64,000 nucleotides of DNA from Muscardinus avellanarius (taxonomy: Eukaryota > Chordata > Mammalia > Rodentia > Gliridae). Location of the stretch: contig OY726557.1 in assembly GCA_963383645.1 (NCBI GenBank), positions 126,106,895-126,170,894 of the forward strand, written 5' to 3'. The notes under the pieces are model-generated. The model did not search any database, was not told the DNA's origin, and saw nothing but the letters and a program-made list of their open reading frames with translations. Below are positions 10,427-22,194 of this stretch, piece after piece. Made by a program: the position numbers and the translations under genes. How positions within the stretch are numbered: position 1 is the stretch's first letter; every line of letters begins with the position of its first letter.

Positions 10427-13400
10427 ATGACAGAAAACAAAAAATGATATTTCATAATAACTCTGAACATCAAAGGGATTAACTCACCAATCAAAAGACA
10501 TACATTGGCAATGTGGATTAAAAAACATAATCCAAATATGTGCTGTTAGCAAGAAACTCACCTTACAGCCAAAGACATTCACAGACTGAAAGTGAAAGGA
10601 TGGAAAAAGATATATCATGCCAATGGGGACCAAAAATGGGCAGGGGTAGCAACGCTGATCTCCAACAAAACAGACTTTAAGCTAAAAACACATCAGAAGA
10701 GACAAATCAGGGCACTTCCTTTTATTAAAAGGAACAATCCACCAAGAATATATAATGAGTGTAAATGTTTATGCGCCAAATGTGGGTGCACCCACATTTG
10801 TAAAACAAACCCTCCTGGACATCAGATCTCAAATAGACCCAAATATAATAATACTGGGAGACTTCACCACAGTTTTCCTACCACTAGATTGATCTTCAAG
10901 GCAAAGATGAGTAAAGACTCCAGAACTAAAGAAAACCATAAACCAAATGGACTAATAGACAGATACAGAATATTTCAACCAGGAAAAGCAGACTACACAT
11001 TCCTCTTATCAGCCCATGGAACCTTCTCCAAAATAGATCACATCCTGGGACTCAAAGCAAGCACCAGCAAATTCAAAAGATGCAATATAATTCCTTGCAT
11101 CTTTTCAGACCATAGTGGAATGAAAGTAGAAATCAACAACAGGAAACCCCAAAGAAACTATTTAAATACATGGAGACTGAATGATACACTATTGAATAAT
11201 GAATAGGTAAGATCAGAAATTAGGGGAAAATAGAGACACAACTTACCAAAATCTATGGGACACTTTGAAGGCTGTATTAAGAAGAGGAAAGTTCATAGCA
11301 TTGAGTGCCCACATAAGAAAGACAGAATTGTCATGTAAACAACCTAATGACACAACTCTAGAACCTAGAAAGACTGCAACAGTTTAATCCCAAAGCCAGC
11401 AGAAGGCAGGAAATTATTAAAATCAGAGCAGAAATAAATGAAATAGAGAACAAAAAACAATTTTAATAATCAACAAAACAAAAAGTTGGTTCTTTGAAAA
11501 GATTAATAGAATTGAGAAGCCCCTGGCCAACCTAACCAAAAGAAAGAAAATCAACTCAAATTATTAAAATCAGAAATGAAAAAGGAGATATCACAACAGA
11601 CAGTGGAGAAATTCAAAGGATTATTAGAAACTATTTTGAAAATGTATACTCTAATAGACTAGAAAACATTGAAGAAATTTTAAAATTTCTAAGCACATAT
11701 AACCTGCCTAAACTGAACCAAGAGAACATAGCAAGCCTAAACCAACCAATAGCAAGCAAATAAATAGAAATGGCGATAAAAATTCTACCATCAAAGAAAT
11801 GCCCAGGCTCTGATAGGTTTCCAGCTGAATTCTACAAAACCTTCAGTGAAGAACTAATACCAATACTTCACAACTTGTTCTGGGAAATTGAAAGAGATGG
11901 AATTCTCCCAAATTCCTTCTATGAGACCAGTATCACATTAATCCTCAAACCAAATAAAGATACCTCCAGAAAGAAAAATTACAGACCAATATCCCTAATG
12001 AACATAGATGCAAAAATTCTAAATAAAATACTAGCTATATGCATTCAAAACCATATCAAGAGAATAGTACATCATGACCAAGTTGGTTTCATCCAGAAAA
12101 ACAGGGATGCTTCAACATATGCAAATGAATACATGTTATTCACCACATAAATAAAACTGAGAACAAAAACCACATCATCATAGCAATAGATGCTGAAAAA
12201 GCATTCGACAAAATCCAATACCCATTTATATTAAAAACACTGCAGAAAATTGGAACAGAAGAAAAGTATTTCAACATCATTAAGGCAATATAAACAAACC
12301 CAAAGCCAACATCATACTGAATGGGGGAAAACTACAAGAATTTTTTCTAAAATCAGGAACAAGACAAGGATGCTCACTATTACCACTCCTTTTCAATATA
12401 GTCCTTGAGACTCTTGCTGCAGCAATAAGACAAGAGAAGGAAATCAAAGGAATTCAAATAGGAAGAGAGGAATTAAAATTATTCTTATTTGCAGATGACA
12501 TAATCCTTTATCTAGAAGACCCAAAGAACTCAACCAAAAGACTTCTAGAGTTGATTAACCAATTCAGCAAAGTTGCAGGATACAAAATCAACCAAAAGAA
12601 ATCAGTGGCTTTTCTTTATGCCAACAATGAATCCACAATGAAAGAAATAAAGAAAACAATTCCATTCACCATAACCTCAAAACCAATAAAATACCTAGGA
12701 ATAAACCTAAGCAAAGATGTAAAAGACCTTTACAATGAAAACTATAAAATATTAAAGAAAGAAATTGAAGAAGACCTTGGAAGATGGAAAGATCTCCCAT
12801 ACTCATGGATAGGCAGAATAAATATAAAAATGGCCATTCTGTCAAAAGTGATCTATAGATTCAATGCATTTCCCATTAAAATACCAATGACATTCTTCAT
12901 AGACCTAGAAAAATCAATCATGAATTTTATATGGAGAAAGAAAAAAACCAGAATAACCAAAGCAATTCTCAGCAATAACAACCATGCAGGAGGCATCACA
13001 ATCCCAGACTTCAAATTATACTATAGATCAATAGTAGTAAAAAAAAAAAGAAAGAAAAAGAAAGCATGGTATTAGCACAATAGCAAGCATACTAACCAGT
13101 GGAACAGAATAGAAGATACAGAAACAAATCCACACACCTACAGTCAATTAATCTTTGACAAAGGGGCCAAACTCATATGCTGGAGAAAGGACAGCCTTTT
13201 CAACAAATGGTGCTGGGAGAACTGGCTATCCATTTGTAGAAGATGGAACTAAATCCTTACCTCTCATCGTGTACAGGAGATGGATCAAAGACTTAGAAAT
13301 TCGACCAAAGTCTGTGAAGTTTTTGAGGAGGGCATAGGATCAACACTACAACATATAGGCACAGGCAGTAACTTTCTCCACAAGACCTCCAAAACTCAGG

Positions 13401-13757
13401 AAATTAAAGCAAGAATTAACAAGTGGGATGACATCAAACTAAAAAGTTTCTTCTCATCAAAGGAGACCATCAAGAACCTAAAGAGGAAGCCTACAGAATG
13501 GGAGAAGATCTTTACCAGCCACCGCTCTGATAGAGGGCTAATATATAGAATATACAAAGAGCTCAAAAGACTCTACACTAGCAAAACAAACAACCCAATC
13601 ATGAAATGGGCAACTGAACTGAATAGACACTTTACAAAAGAAGAGATACAAGTGGCCTATGGATACATGAAAAGATGTTCTACAGCATTAGCAAATCAAA
13701 ACTACACTGAGATTCCATCTAACCCCAGTCAGAAGGAGGAACTCTTTTACACTGTTG
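10427..13757 (+). pseudogene. L1 ORF2 (endonuclease / reverse transcriptase), broken and 3'-truncated
   Basis: Endonuclease start (ITLNIKGINSPIKRHTLAMW), RT blocks near 11770-12150 ([18 protein letters not shown]) and the FADD catalytic motif near 12490 ([15 protein letters not shown]) are visible. Several stops and frameshifts separate the pieces, and an A-rich insertion lies near 13045. Confidence 0.85.
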
Positions 13758-13768
13758 GTGGGACTGTA

Positions 13769-13884
13769 GCAGCTTTGTGAAACTCTCAGCAACCTAGTGT
13801 GACCCTGTTTCAAAACAAAGAAAAAATATACAATAGGACTGGGAGTTTAGTTCAGCGGTAAATGTCCTTGGGTTCAATCCCCAG

Positions 13885-13890
<6 letters not shown>
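13769..13890 (+). mobile_element. B1-dID-type SINE, 5'-truncated
   Basis: Sense fragment (CTCAGCAACCTAGTGTGACC, TCAGCGGTAAATGTCC, GGTTCAATCCCCAGAAAC). It begins abruptly next to the truncated L1; the matching copy in the other inner arm is longer. Confidence 0.8.
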
Positions 13891-13934
<44 letters not shown>

Positions 13935-13938
13935 ACTT
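13886..13938 (+). repeat. (CA)n microsatellite
   Basis: CA dinucleotide run at the SINE tail. Mirror GT run at about 15267-15313. Confidence 0.9.
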
Positions 13939-14398
13939 CACTGTTCACTAAGAGCTTGGCAGCTGACAACTTGCCTGGAAAGCATACAGACATATTTGTA
14001 GTTGCAAGGTTCTTAGACTTCAAACTTCTACTCGATGCTTGAGATGGAAGGGGTTATAACACATAGAGAATCCCATGCCAGGATCTTCACTAGTGAAGAA
14101 AATAGTGAAGACCATCACAGTGCCAGTCACAAGACACAGAAGTCCATATACTTTTGCCCTCTGCATCCTGGTCTACTGCTTAGACCTACTACACACTGGT
14201 TACCTATTTGAGTCCAAAGAGAAACAACACACTCACACACAATATGATATGCGAAGTGGTTTATTATCTACAGATAGGTAGTGAGGGACAGGAGTCTCAA
14301 TCCATTGTGAGCTGGTCCTTTGAGGTGCAAGGAAGCTGTCCAGGAGGATGGACACTTCACTGAGTGTGCCCCATTTTACATCATAGTCCAGGGACCTG

Positions 14399-14803
14399 AA
14401 AGGCAGCCTTCCTTGGTTATATACCTCAGGGGCTGTGGGACAGAATTGGCAAAGTTACGCAGGACATCCTGCTTTTGGGGGAAGAGTTTGTGCTACTATG
14501 AGGAAGTGGAGGTGGATAGCAAAGGAGGGAAGAATAAAGGATAGGAGAGGCAGGAGAGCAAGGAGACTTGTGATATGCCATCAACATACATCTGGACAGC
14601 AATAGTGGTGGCTGCTTTTGAACAGGGAAAGCCACAGAGGCTGCGAGGTCCCTTGTTTCCTATGACCACTCATGTGTGTAAGAATGTAGTTTGCAATGCT
14701 GAGAAAATCAGAACGAGTGTGAGGTGGCTGCCTTGTGCTGGTGGTAATAACTGTGCACATAGGAATGTCTTAAGTGTCCACCTCCCACTCTGTTGATATT
14801 CCT
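14399..14803. other. Spacer of the small inverted repeat
   Basis: About 405 bases of single-copy-looking sequence. No gene recognised. Confidence 0.6.
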
Positions 14804-15263
14804 GGTCCCTGGAATGTGATGTTTAATGGGGCACACTCAGTGAAGTGTCCATCCTCCTGGACAGCTTCCCTGCACCTCAAAGGACCAGCTCACAATGGAC
14901 TGAGACTCCTGTCCCTCACTACATATCTGTAGATAATAAACCCACTTCGCATATCATATTGTGTGTGAGTGTGTTCTCTCTCTTTGGACTCAAATAGGTA
15001 ATCAGTGTGTAGTAGGTCTAAGCAGTAGACCAGGATGCAGAGGACAAAAGTATATGGACTTCTGTGTCTTGTGACTGGCACTGTGATGGTCTTCACTATT
15101 TTCTTCACTAGTGAAGATCCTGGCATGGGATTCTCTATGTGTTATAACCCCTTCCATCTCAAGCATCGAGTAGAAGTTTGAAGTCTAAGAACCTTGCAAC
15201 TACAAATATGTCTGTATGCTTTCCAGGCAAGTTGTCAGCTGCCAAGCTCTTAGTGAACAGTGA

Positions 15264-15316
<53 letters not shown>

Positions 15317-15433
15317 CTGGGGATTGAACCCAAGGACATTTACCGCTGAACTAAACTCCCAGTCCTATGTATATTTTTTGTTTTGTTTTGTTTTGTTTTG
15401 TTTTGAAACAGGGTCACACTAGGTTGCTGACAG
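14804..15433 (-). repeat. Right arm of the small inner inverted repeat
   Basis: Partner of 13769-14398. A TTTTG-repeat tract (about 15374-15404) replaces the short A-rich linker of the left copy, so the arms are close but not identical. Confidence 0.9.
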
Positions 15434-15505
15434 TCTCACAAAGTTGCTGAGGCTGGTCTCAGCATCCCTAGGATTACAGGCATGAGCCATCACACCTGGT
15501 TCATA
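15314..15505 (-). mobile_element. B1-dID-type SINE, antisense, full length
   Basis: ID tail (TCTGGGGATTGAACCCAAGG) through GAAACAGGGTCACACTAGG to the B1 head (AGGATTACAGGCATGAGCC). The outer 70 bases lie beyond the inverted-repeat homology. Confidence 0.85.
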
Positions 15506-15782
15506 AATACATATTGAGAATTGCAGATCACAGAATCCAAACCATCATGTCTGCTAAAAGAAAAGAAAAGTCCTAGTGGTCTCTCCTCTCGAGCCAGTCT
15601 GCCAATCTCTCCATGCCAAACCTGTTCTTCCATCAGTGGTGAAAAAGTTTGGCAGAGATCTTTGAGGAAGAAAGCTCTTGTTGTTCTCTGTTCACCTAGA
15701 AAGGGTTTGTTCCTTTTGGAATGAGTTTGGTTTTGCTTTGAATTTACAAATATTCAATATACTTTAAAAATATTTGGTTCTA
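15506..15782. other. Unassigned spacer sequence
   Basis: No recognised feature. Confidence 0.5.
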
Positions 15783-15978
15783 AGCCAGGCGTGGTAGCAC
15801 ATGCTTGTAATCCCTGCACTTAGGAGGCAGAGACAGGAGGATGAGGATCAGGCAGGTTCAAAGCCAGCCCTGCTGGCTTAAGAAACCCTGTTTCCAAATA
15901 AAAAAGTATAAAATAGATCTGGGAGTGTATTCAGGAGGTAGAAGGGTTTCCAGGAACCCCAGTACCACCAAAAAAAAA
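15783..15978 (+). mobile_element. B1-dID-type SINE, sense
   Basis: AGCCAGGCGTGGTAGCACAT head, AAGCCAGCCCTGCTGGC middle, ID-like CCAGGAACCCCAGTACCACC tail, then an A-run. Confidence 0.85.
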
Positions 15979-16129
15979 ATTGGTTCTCATTATTTTATCT
16001 ATTTTTCAATTATTATAGTGGTAAACGTCTTTTCTAACAACTCTCCACATGGAAACCAGGAATACAATATTCACAATGTTTTATAGAAATCTTTTCTAAA
16101 CATCTCTCTTCTCATGATTTTTTTAGCCA

Positions 16130-16645
16130 TATCAGTTCTAATCTTTTCTCCATATTTTTTTTTCTCAAGGTGAAGTGAAAGCAACTAAACTCTAGGCTGA
16201 ATCATATAATTTAAACTGATCTTAGTTTGCGTGAAGAATTAATATCTTTAATACTACAAAACTTCCCCATACATGATATTGATTGGCATTGGCATTCTCT
16301 CTTGTGTGCATAATGTCCATGGAAGTGTCTCCTCTGTTAATTCTCCCTCTCTTCCCTATATCCTCCTCTAGACCACCTCTCTCACTCCACTGGACTTCAT
16401 CCTCCATTACATGAAGTCCCTCTGGTATCCCAATTAATCCCTAGCTTCTGCATATGACAGAAAACATATGATCCTTCACTCTCTGTGACTGGCTAATCTC
16501 ACTTAACAGAATGTCCTCCAGGGCCATCCATTTTCCTGCAAATGACAGACTTTGTTCTTCTTTATTGCTGAGTAGAATTCCATTGCCTGTCTTTTTGTCC
16601 CTATGTATATCCAGCCTGCTTTCTCCTATTCTTCCCTAAGAAGTT
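16130..16645 (-). mobile_element. L1 3'-end fragment, antisense
   Basis: 'ctcacttaacagaatgtcctccagggccatccattttcctgc' is the antisense of the L1 end-of-ORF2 / 3'UTR junction (compare 52270-52310). It ends about 15 bases before the right palindrome arm. Confidence 0.65.
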
Positions 16646-17008
16646 TTCCGCCAGGAAATCACTTTAATGCCTTTGCAAGAGACTTTGGAATTTTGTCCTT
16701 AACCCAGGTTCAGTGTCAGAACTTAAGGGCAAGTAAACTGTCTGGAGGCATTAGGTAGCAAAAACCCAGAAATTCTGTGAAAAGGCAGAGTGGAGGTTTC
16801 TATGCCTATGGCTTCCCCTTTCCTGTTAATCCAAGCATGGGCTTGGGAAAGATTGAGCCTCTGTAGATAGACCTATTGGAATAGAAAGGAGACTGGAGTC
16901 TAGGTTTGGGGACTGATGCACAGTGATGTTGCTAGCTGGTAAGGAAAGAGCCAAGATGAATGGAGACATGGTTTTTAGATCTTAAGTACTTTAATGTTCT
17001 TAGTCTTC

Positions 17009-17014
17009 TTTATT
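17009..17014 (-). terminator. Polyadenylation signal, right PATE-like gene
   Basis: AATAAA on the minus strand that overlaps the TAA stop codon. Confidence 0.55.
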
Positions 17015-17449
17015 CTGGTATATGTTGTCCAACTATAAATGAAAAGTCTAAATTTTTATTGCCAGTATTACATTTGTTTTTATGATTGCAGCAGTATGTT
17101 TCTCTCAGAAGATCATGGAACACCTGAAACATTCCCTCATTACAAGGCCTACATGACAGTTTTGTATACCTAAAAAGGTATATCCCTAAAGAGAAAAAAA
17201 GCAAATGAGATAACCTCAACTCATCTCATCATTCCTACAAAGGCTTTTCTGCAGAACCATTTTTCACAAGCTTTCTGAAAACTAGCATGAGTGCCAAGGC
17301 TCTTGCTACATCTCCTCTAAGATCATTAGCTCCCCACACAATCCCCACACCCAGGGGTGAGTCTAAAGAACTTGTTGCACCTCCCTCTTCCAGGATCCCA
17401 GAAACATCTGCAAATTAGTTCTGGAAACTGTGGACACTCTTGGTGATAG

Positions 17450-17511
<62 letters not shown>

Positions 17512-18205
17512 TTCTCTCTCAAATAACCACTTACCTGATGTGCGATCATTCATATAATAGTTATCTGTTGTACAACTCCTATTCTCCAAAATCACATTAA
17601 ACTTCCAACAGGATTTCATTTTAGACAAACATTTGTATCCATCATAGTTGTCACATACATTGCAAAACCTAAACCCTAGAACAAAAGAAGGTTTAAAAGA
17701 AGAGCTGTAGGCAAAGAATCCAGGATGGTGCAAGCCTCACGAGAGGGAAGCTGGCACTGCCTTTCCCCACCACTGTTCAGGCCTGTTGGGGGTCTTTAGT
17801 CCCTCTGTGAATGAAGCTATGACCCATCTGCTCCCCCAATTTAAGGACCCATTTCCAGAATGGGGGAAGAAAGGAGTCACTGGAATAGTGAGTTAGGAGG
17901 CTCGAGGAACAGTGCATATAGAACTCAAGAACATCCCCTCGCATTATAGCATTATTTACTCAAGACCTGCAAACAAAATTACCATACATTTTGACGTCAG
18001 GACTCTGTCTCCTGTGAAGGAAAGAAGGAAAATAATTATCCTTAGGTCATTATGCAGCAGCCCCAAAAGCCCAGTGCAGAGACCTCTTCCTTCCTCTGGA
18101 CCTTCTTTCATCGCACACCCTTGCCTCCCACTTCAGGCCCCTACCTTCATCCATGAGGAGCATGAAGACACCCAGCAGAAGCAGTCGATACAGCCTGGAA
18201 CCCAT
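17010..18205 (-). CDS. PATE-family secreted three-finger protein, right-arm gene, 3 exons
   Basis: Minus-strand exons 18145-18205, 17535-17675 and 17010-17185 splice to 125 codons plus stop, with GT/AG borders and phase-1 introns. Exon 1 (signal peptide) is identical to the left-arm gene, but the mature part is a distinct paralogue: exon 2 starts FRFCNVCDNYDGYKC, one codon longer, and exon 3 ends with a longer tail (FSFIVGQHIPE). All ten Ly6/uPAR-type cysteines and the CC-x5-CN end are kept. Blocks shared with the left gene include MKSCWKFN, NRSCTTD and KLSCRPC (left QLSCRPC); by eye roughly 55-60% of mature residues match. Intron 2 carries a CT/GA tract absent from the left copy. The frame is intact, so it may be functional, presumably as a secreted male-tract protein. 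PATE membership is inferred from cysteine spacing and exon layout. Confidence 0.8.
17455..17509 (+). repeat. (CT)n microsatellite inside intron 2 of the right PATE-like gene
   Basis: CT run on +, so GA on the coding strand, about 25 bases downstream of the exon 2 donor site. The left gene has no such tract. Confidence 0.9.
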
Positions 18206-18988
18206 TCTTGGAAGGTCCCAGTGGGAGGCTCCAGCTTTATTTATTCCCATCAACTGCCCTCAGGCATTCCCTGGTAATTACGCGATGGTAAATTTGGATC
18301 AAAACACCTGAGTCCTCTCTACAGCATTGCCAAAACAGGGTACATCTTGTCTATGTCTGCATTCCTCCAGCTACTTGGAGCTTGGCCAACAGACACCCCA
18401 TCACATCTGTCCTAAGATGCCAGTTCAGGCTGATGCAGAATCTCTCTCCTCTTCACTGTGGTTCTGTTTCTCTCTGTGGGGCTACCTGGAATGTATCTAA
18501 CTTCACCTCTGCATGACATGCTTTCAGATATGATTAAGCTGGAGTGAGCTTAATGCATTTTCTTCCAACAGAGACAAAGACCATAGTGGTGGTGGTAGGT
18601 GTGACTAGCACAGACGCTATGGGGTCAAGAAGGGAGGTGTATGGGATTGGTCCCTGGAAAGCGCATGTAGGAAGGACCAGGCTAGAGGAGCTTTCGCATT
18701 GGCTCCAACTTATGCAGGAGATGCTACCTTCTCAGCCAAGTGTGACCAGTATGTACACAGAAGAGCAGCCAGACTCCCTGACCACACCTTGCTTGCGCCT
18801 TTCCTACTCGATGTTTCTTCAGGAGAATGTGCCCTCTGTGCTCCTCTAGCTTCTTATTTGTGTGTATTTTGCTTCTCACTCCTCACAGGAGGAAGCGGGT
18901 TTGAGTGCCAGAGTCTCTGGTGTTGCAGCTGCTGATTTCTTCCTGGGGTCTAGAATTATGCCCTGCGGTATCAGCCCATGAGAACTAT

Positions 18989-19159
18989 CTGATGCAAAGA
19001 TGGGTGCGTGGCAGGGCTGGTGGCACAGAACCTATAAGCACAGTATTTGGGAGGCTGAGACAGGATGATCCCAGGTTCAAGGGCAGACGCAGCAACTTTG
19101 CAAGACTCATAGCAACCTAGCAAGACCCTTTTTTTCAGAGCTAAAAAGAAAAAAATACT
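18989..19159 (+). mobile_element. B1-dID-type SINE fragment (mirror of 5660-5830)
   Basis: Right-arm counterpart, now in sense orientation. Confidence 0.75.
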
Positions 19160-19163
19160 AAGG

Positions 19164-19370
19164 AAGCTGGGCGCGGCAGTACACGCTTGTAATCCCAGTA
19201 TTTGGGAAGCTAATGCCAGAGGATAGCGGCACACAGGCAGCCTCAGCTACTTAGTTGAGGCCCTTCGCAACTCAGTGAGACCCTGTTTCAAAATAAAGAG
19301 TAAAATATGGCTGAGGCTGTGGATCGGAGGTAGAATGTGCCTGGCTTCTATCTCCAGTACTGAAAAAAAC
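19164..19370 (+). mobile_element. B1-dID-type SINE (mirror of 5449-5655)
   Basis: Sense orientation: GAAGCTGGGCGCGGCAGTAC head to the ID-like tail at 19310-19365. Confidence 0.85.
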
Positions 19371-19433
19371 CAAAAACCTAAAAATTTAGTTTAGAGGGAA
19401 AATGCCTCTCAGATCAATACCCAGGCCCTCCCC

Positions 19434-19486
<53 letters not shown>
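19434..19486 (+). repeat. (CA)n microsatellite (mirror of 5331-5384)
   Basis: CA run in the right arm. Confidence 0.95.
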
Positions 19487-19491
<5 letters not shown>

Positions 19492-20601
19492 AAGAATGGT
19501 ATGATTGTTTGATTGCATATAGGTGATCTCGAAGTAGAAGGGAGTAGGGCAAAAGTCTTCACATAGACCATCCCTAATTCATCCCTTAATAACAGTACTT
19601 CTGGCCTTCAGTTTGGACTTATCAGTCACAACAGACTAGAAAGGCCATAGAAATGGAAGTTTCCTGAGGTAGAAAGAGTGAGTGCGAATCCCACTTATCT
19701 GACTAGACTCATTCCCAGAGCCTGACACATGAAACACTCAAGTACAATCCTTCACATCATCCTCATGCTTAGGTAAGCTGAGACCATATTAGGCCCCTTT
19801 GTAACAGCCCGAGGTGTTGTTTGCTTTGTACTTCTAGGGAAGCATGGGAAAATAAAATTTAAAAACACAAATCAAATCAAATAAATAAAAACAAAACTCC
19901 TCAGAAGAAAGTGGCCTGCATTCAGCAAGAGCAGGGAAGAGTGGAACCACCAAGTTCCGACCAGTTGGAGAGAAGGTTGAGAAGGGCTGTACAACCTGGC
20001 TCTCTCAGAGCCCCACGCTGGCTCTCCAGGTCACATCCCCAGCAACATCTACCTGCTTTGCTTCCAGCCCTGCAAGGGGAATGGACCCTGACACTTAGAC
20101 TTGCCTCAGACCTGAGTTCTCTCGGCTTGCCTGGATCCCACCCTGAAAATCTTGGCCCTCCGTCTCCACCTGCACAGCCGACCAATATTGACTCCCTGAC
20201 CAAGCCGTGTTTACTGTCCTCTTAATTGATTGCCCAACTTTCTAGGCCTGGACAGCCTCAAAGTCACCATGGGAGGCACCATTGTATTATATGTGTAAAC
20301 TCTTTTTTGGGCAGACAAGCCATATGGCTTGATGTCTACTTTACACAAAGAAACAAGACTCACCTAAAATGTCACCACAATATAAATGCAGAAGGAGATG
20401 CTAACCCATGTCTTCTCAGGGACCAGGCCAAGTGACTGTGCCAGCCAGGTAACAGAAGAATGGACTGCAAATGTAGGATCCAGTAGGGATGCCAAGTCAC
20501 GTCTCCAACATAGACCTGGCATAGTGGCTTAACTCACTGAACATGGTGAAGGCCCCAAATAGCAATGACTACGGTGATGCAGAGGACTTGGGTGTTATAC
20601 G

Positions 20602-21037
20602 TTCGTGGTAGTCAACTTCTCCTCACTGTGACAAATCACCTCAAAAGGGGAAAGATTTATTTCAGCTCACAGTTTCAGAGGCTATTGGTCCATGTTTGAC
20701 TGACTGCAGGTAGAAACATTACAGAGGAAGGGTGTGGCAAAAGGAAGTTGCTCAGCTCACTGCATCAAGGAAGGAGAGAGAGCGGAAGAGAGGGGAAAAG
20801 GGGGGCTGAGGAGAAGATATGTTTTCCAAGGGGACGCCCCCAAGGAACCACTCCCTTCATCGATGTCCCACTTTCTACAGTTCCACCAGCTCCCGACTGT
20901 CCATTCAGCTACAGAATCCCCAATGGATTAACCCGTTGATGGGGTCAGAGCCCTTATGATCCAATCACTTCCAAAAATCACTACCTTAAAACACTCATGC
21001 GTCAAGGACCTCGCCTTCAAAACATGAGCCTTTGCGG
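20602..21037 (-). mobile_element. Old MaLR-type LTR fragment (mirror of 3780-4215)
   Basis: Right-arm copy in inverted orientation. See the left-arm entry for motifs. Confidence 0.55.
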
Positions 21038-22194
21038 AAGCTGCAGATGCAAAATGAGACAAGCTCCCTAGCATGATTTCTGCCTTTTCTCTCCTGCCTT
21101 GAAAACCTTTATAGAATGCCTATAAGAGTAGTTGTGTCCAATGAAGTTGACACAGACTTGTTATAATGTTGGCCTGGGAAAAGGAGGATCCCGTGCAGCA
21201 AAACTTTATGAGATCCATTATTTGTATTTCCCACTGGAGGCATATGTGACTCTGGGCCCTTCAATGCCAAAGCCCCAGGGAATAACTGATCTAAGATAAG
21301 GGGAAGCTTGATATTGGGGATTCTCAAGAGCCACACAAACATCCTCGCCAAAATATGGTTCATTGCTTCAGTCAATAGAGCCAATCTCAGAGCTCATGTC
21401 CAGGAGGGCAGTGGTCCGGGGCGTCAGGTGATGCTCTGGCGTGGGAAGGAAGAGAACGGGCAGCAGCGGTGGCAACAGAAGTGGCCTGATAAAGGTCAAC
21501 TGCCACCACGGTTTAGATTTGGCTGACACGTTGGAGTGGACAGGGGGCCGGGGACAGTTTCTTCTAGATGGCCTTTGAAGTTGGGAACAGTGGTTGAGAA
21601 CAGACTGGTTGTTCTCAGGTGGGTGGGCAGCTAGATTAGCTGAGCTCTGGGTCACTGCAAGAGGCCGAGAGCTGGACCTTCAACCAAGCCTCACTGAAGA
21701 CCAAACACTCAGAGGAAGGTGTAGATGGTAAGGGAGCTATGCTTCTTTGGGGGGTTTTCTGGGAGTCTCCAAGTGCCTCTCTGGATGCAAACTCCTAGGC
21801 ACAAATCATTGTCTTCTAGCAGGCCTTTAGGTGCTGCCAGGAGGATTGGGAGAGAACCTAAACCCACACCAAACCCAGACGGAGGCACAAACGCTCAGAT
21901 TCAGAGTGCTGAGTCAATCCTGCCAATTCTCCTGTGTTTCCCCAAAAGACTCACCCTGAGTACTCTCATGTCTCCCTCTTCCAAGAAGGGCAGAACCCAA
22001 CTCTGAACTCTTCCCGCAGCAGGGGATTGTTAGCGGGCAGCAAAGTTTGAGAACAACCTCGGTCCTAAAGGAGCAGGCTCCTTAAATGGTGTGATTCAAA
22101 CCTCTGTGGCAGTACTTTGTATCAGTTTGCTAGGTCAGCTGTGACAAAAGACATGGGCTGGGTGACTTACATATGAGAAATTTATTCTCGCACT

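Larger units (their letters stand above)
8125..13757 (+). mobile_element. L1 element, 5'- and 3'-truncated, in palindrome spacer
   Basis: Starts within the L1 5'UTR (aligns by eye with the L1 at 25264, about 125 bases from that one's 5' end). It runs through a T-rich leader, ORF1 and ORF2 in + orientation. It stops inside late ORF2 (AACTCTTTTACACTGTTGGTGGG) without the C-terminus, 3'UTR or poly(A). L1 insertion normally preserves the 3' end, so the missing 3' end points to a later rearrangement breakpoint. Confidence 0.85.
13769..14398 (+). repeat. Left arm of the small inner inverted repeat
   Basis: Reverse complement of about 14804-15433, with paired positions summing to about 29201. Both copies keep the SINE tail, the CA/GT tract and the sequence reading MPGSSLVKKIVKTI from ATGs at 14075 (+) and 15126 (-). 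Centre about 14600, so it is not concentric with the outer palindrome (centre about 12409). Confidence 0.9.

Noticed and set aside
14075..14281. 68-codon frame beginning MPGSSLVKK repeated on the opposite strand
   Set aside because: The repetition comes from the inner inverted repeat. No family resemblance, and the two frames end differently.
17326..17733. 135-codon minus-strand frame as a single-exon gene
   Set aside because: It only reads through exon 2 of the right PATE-like gene into a GA-repeat intron (a run of RE residues).
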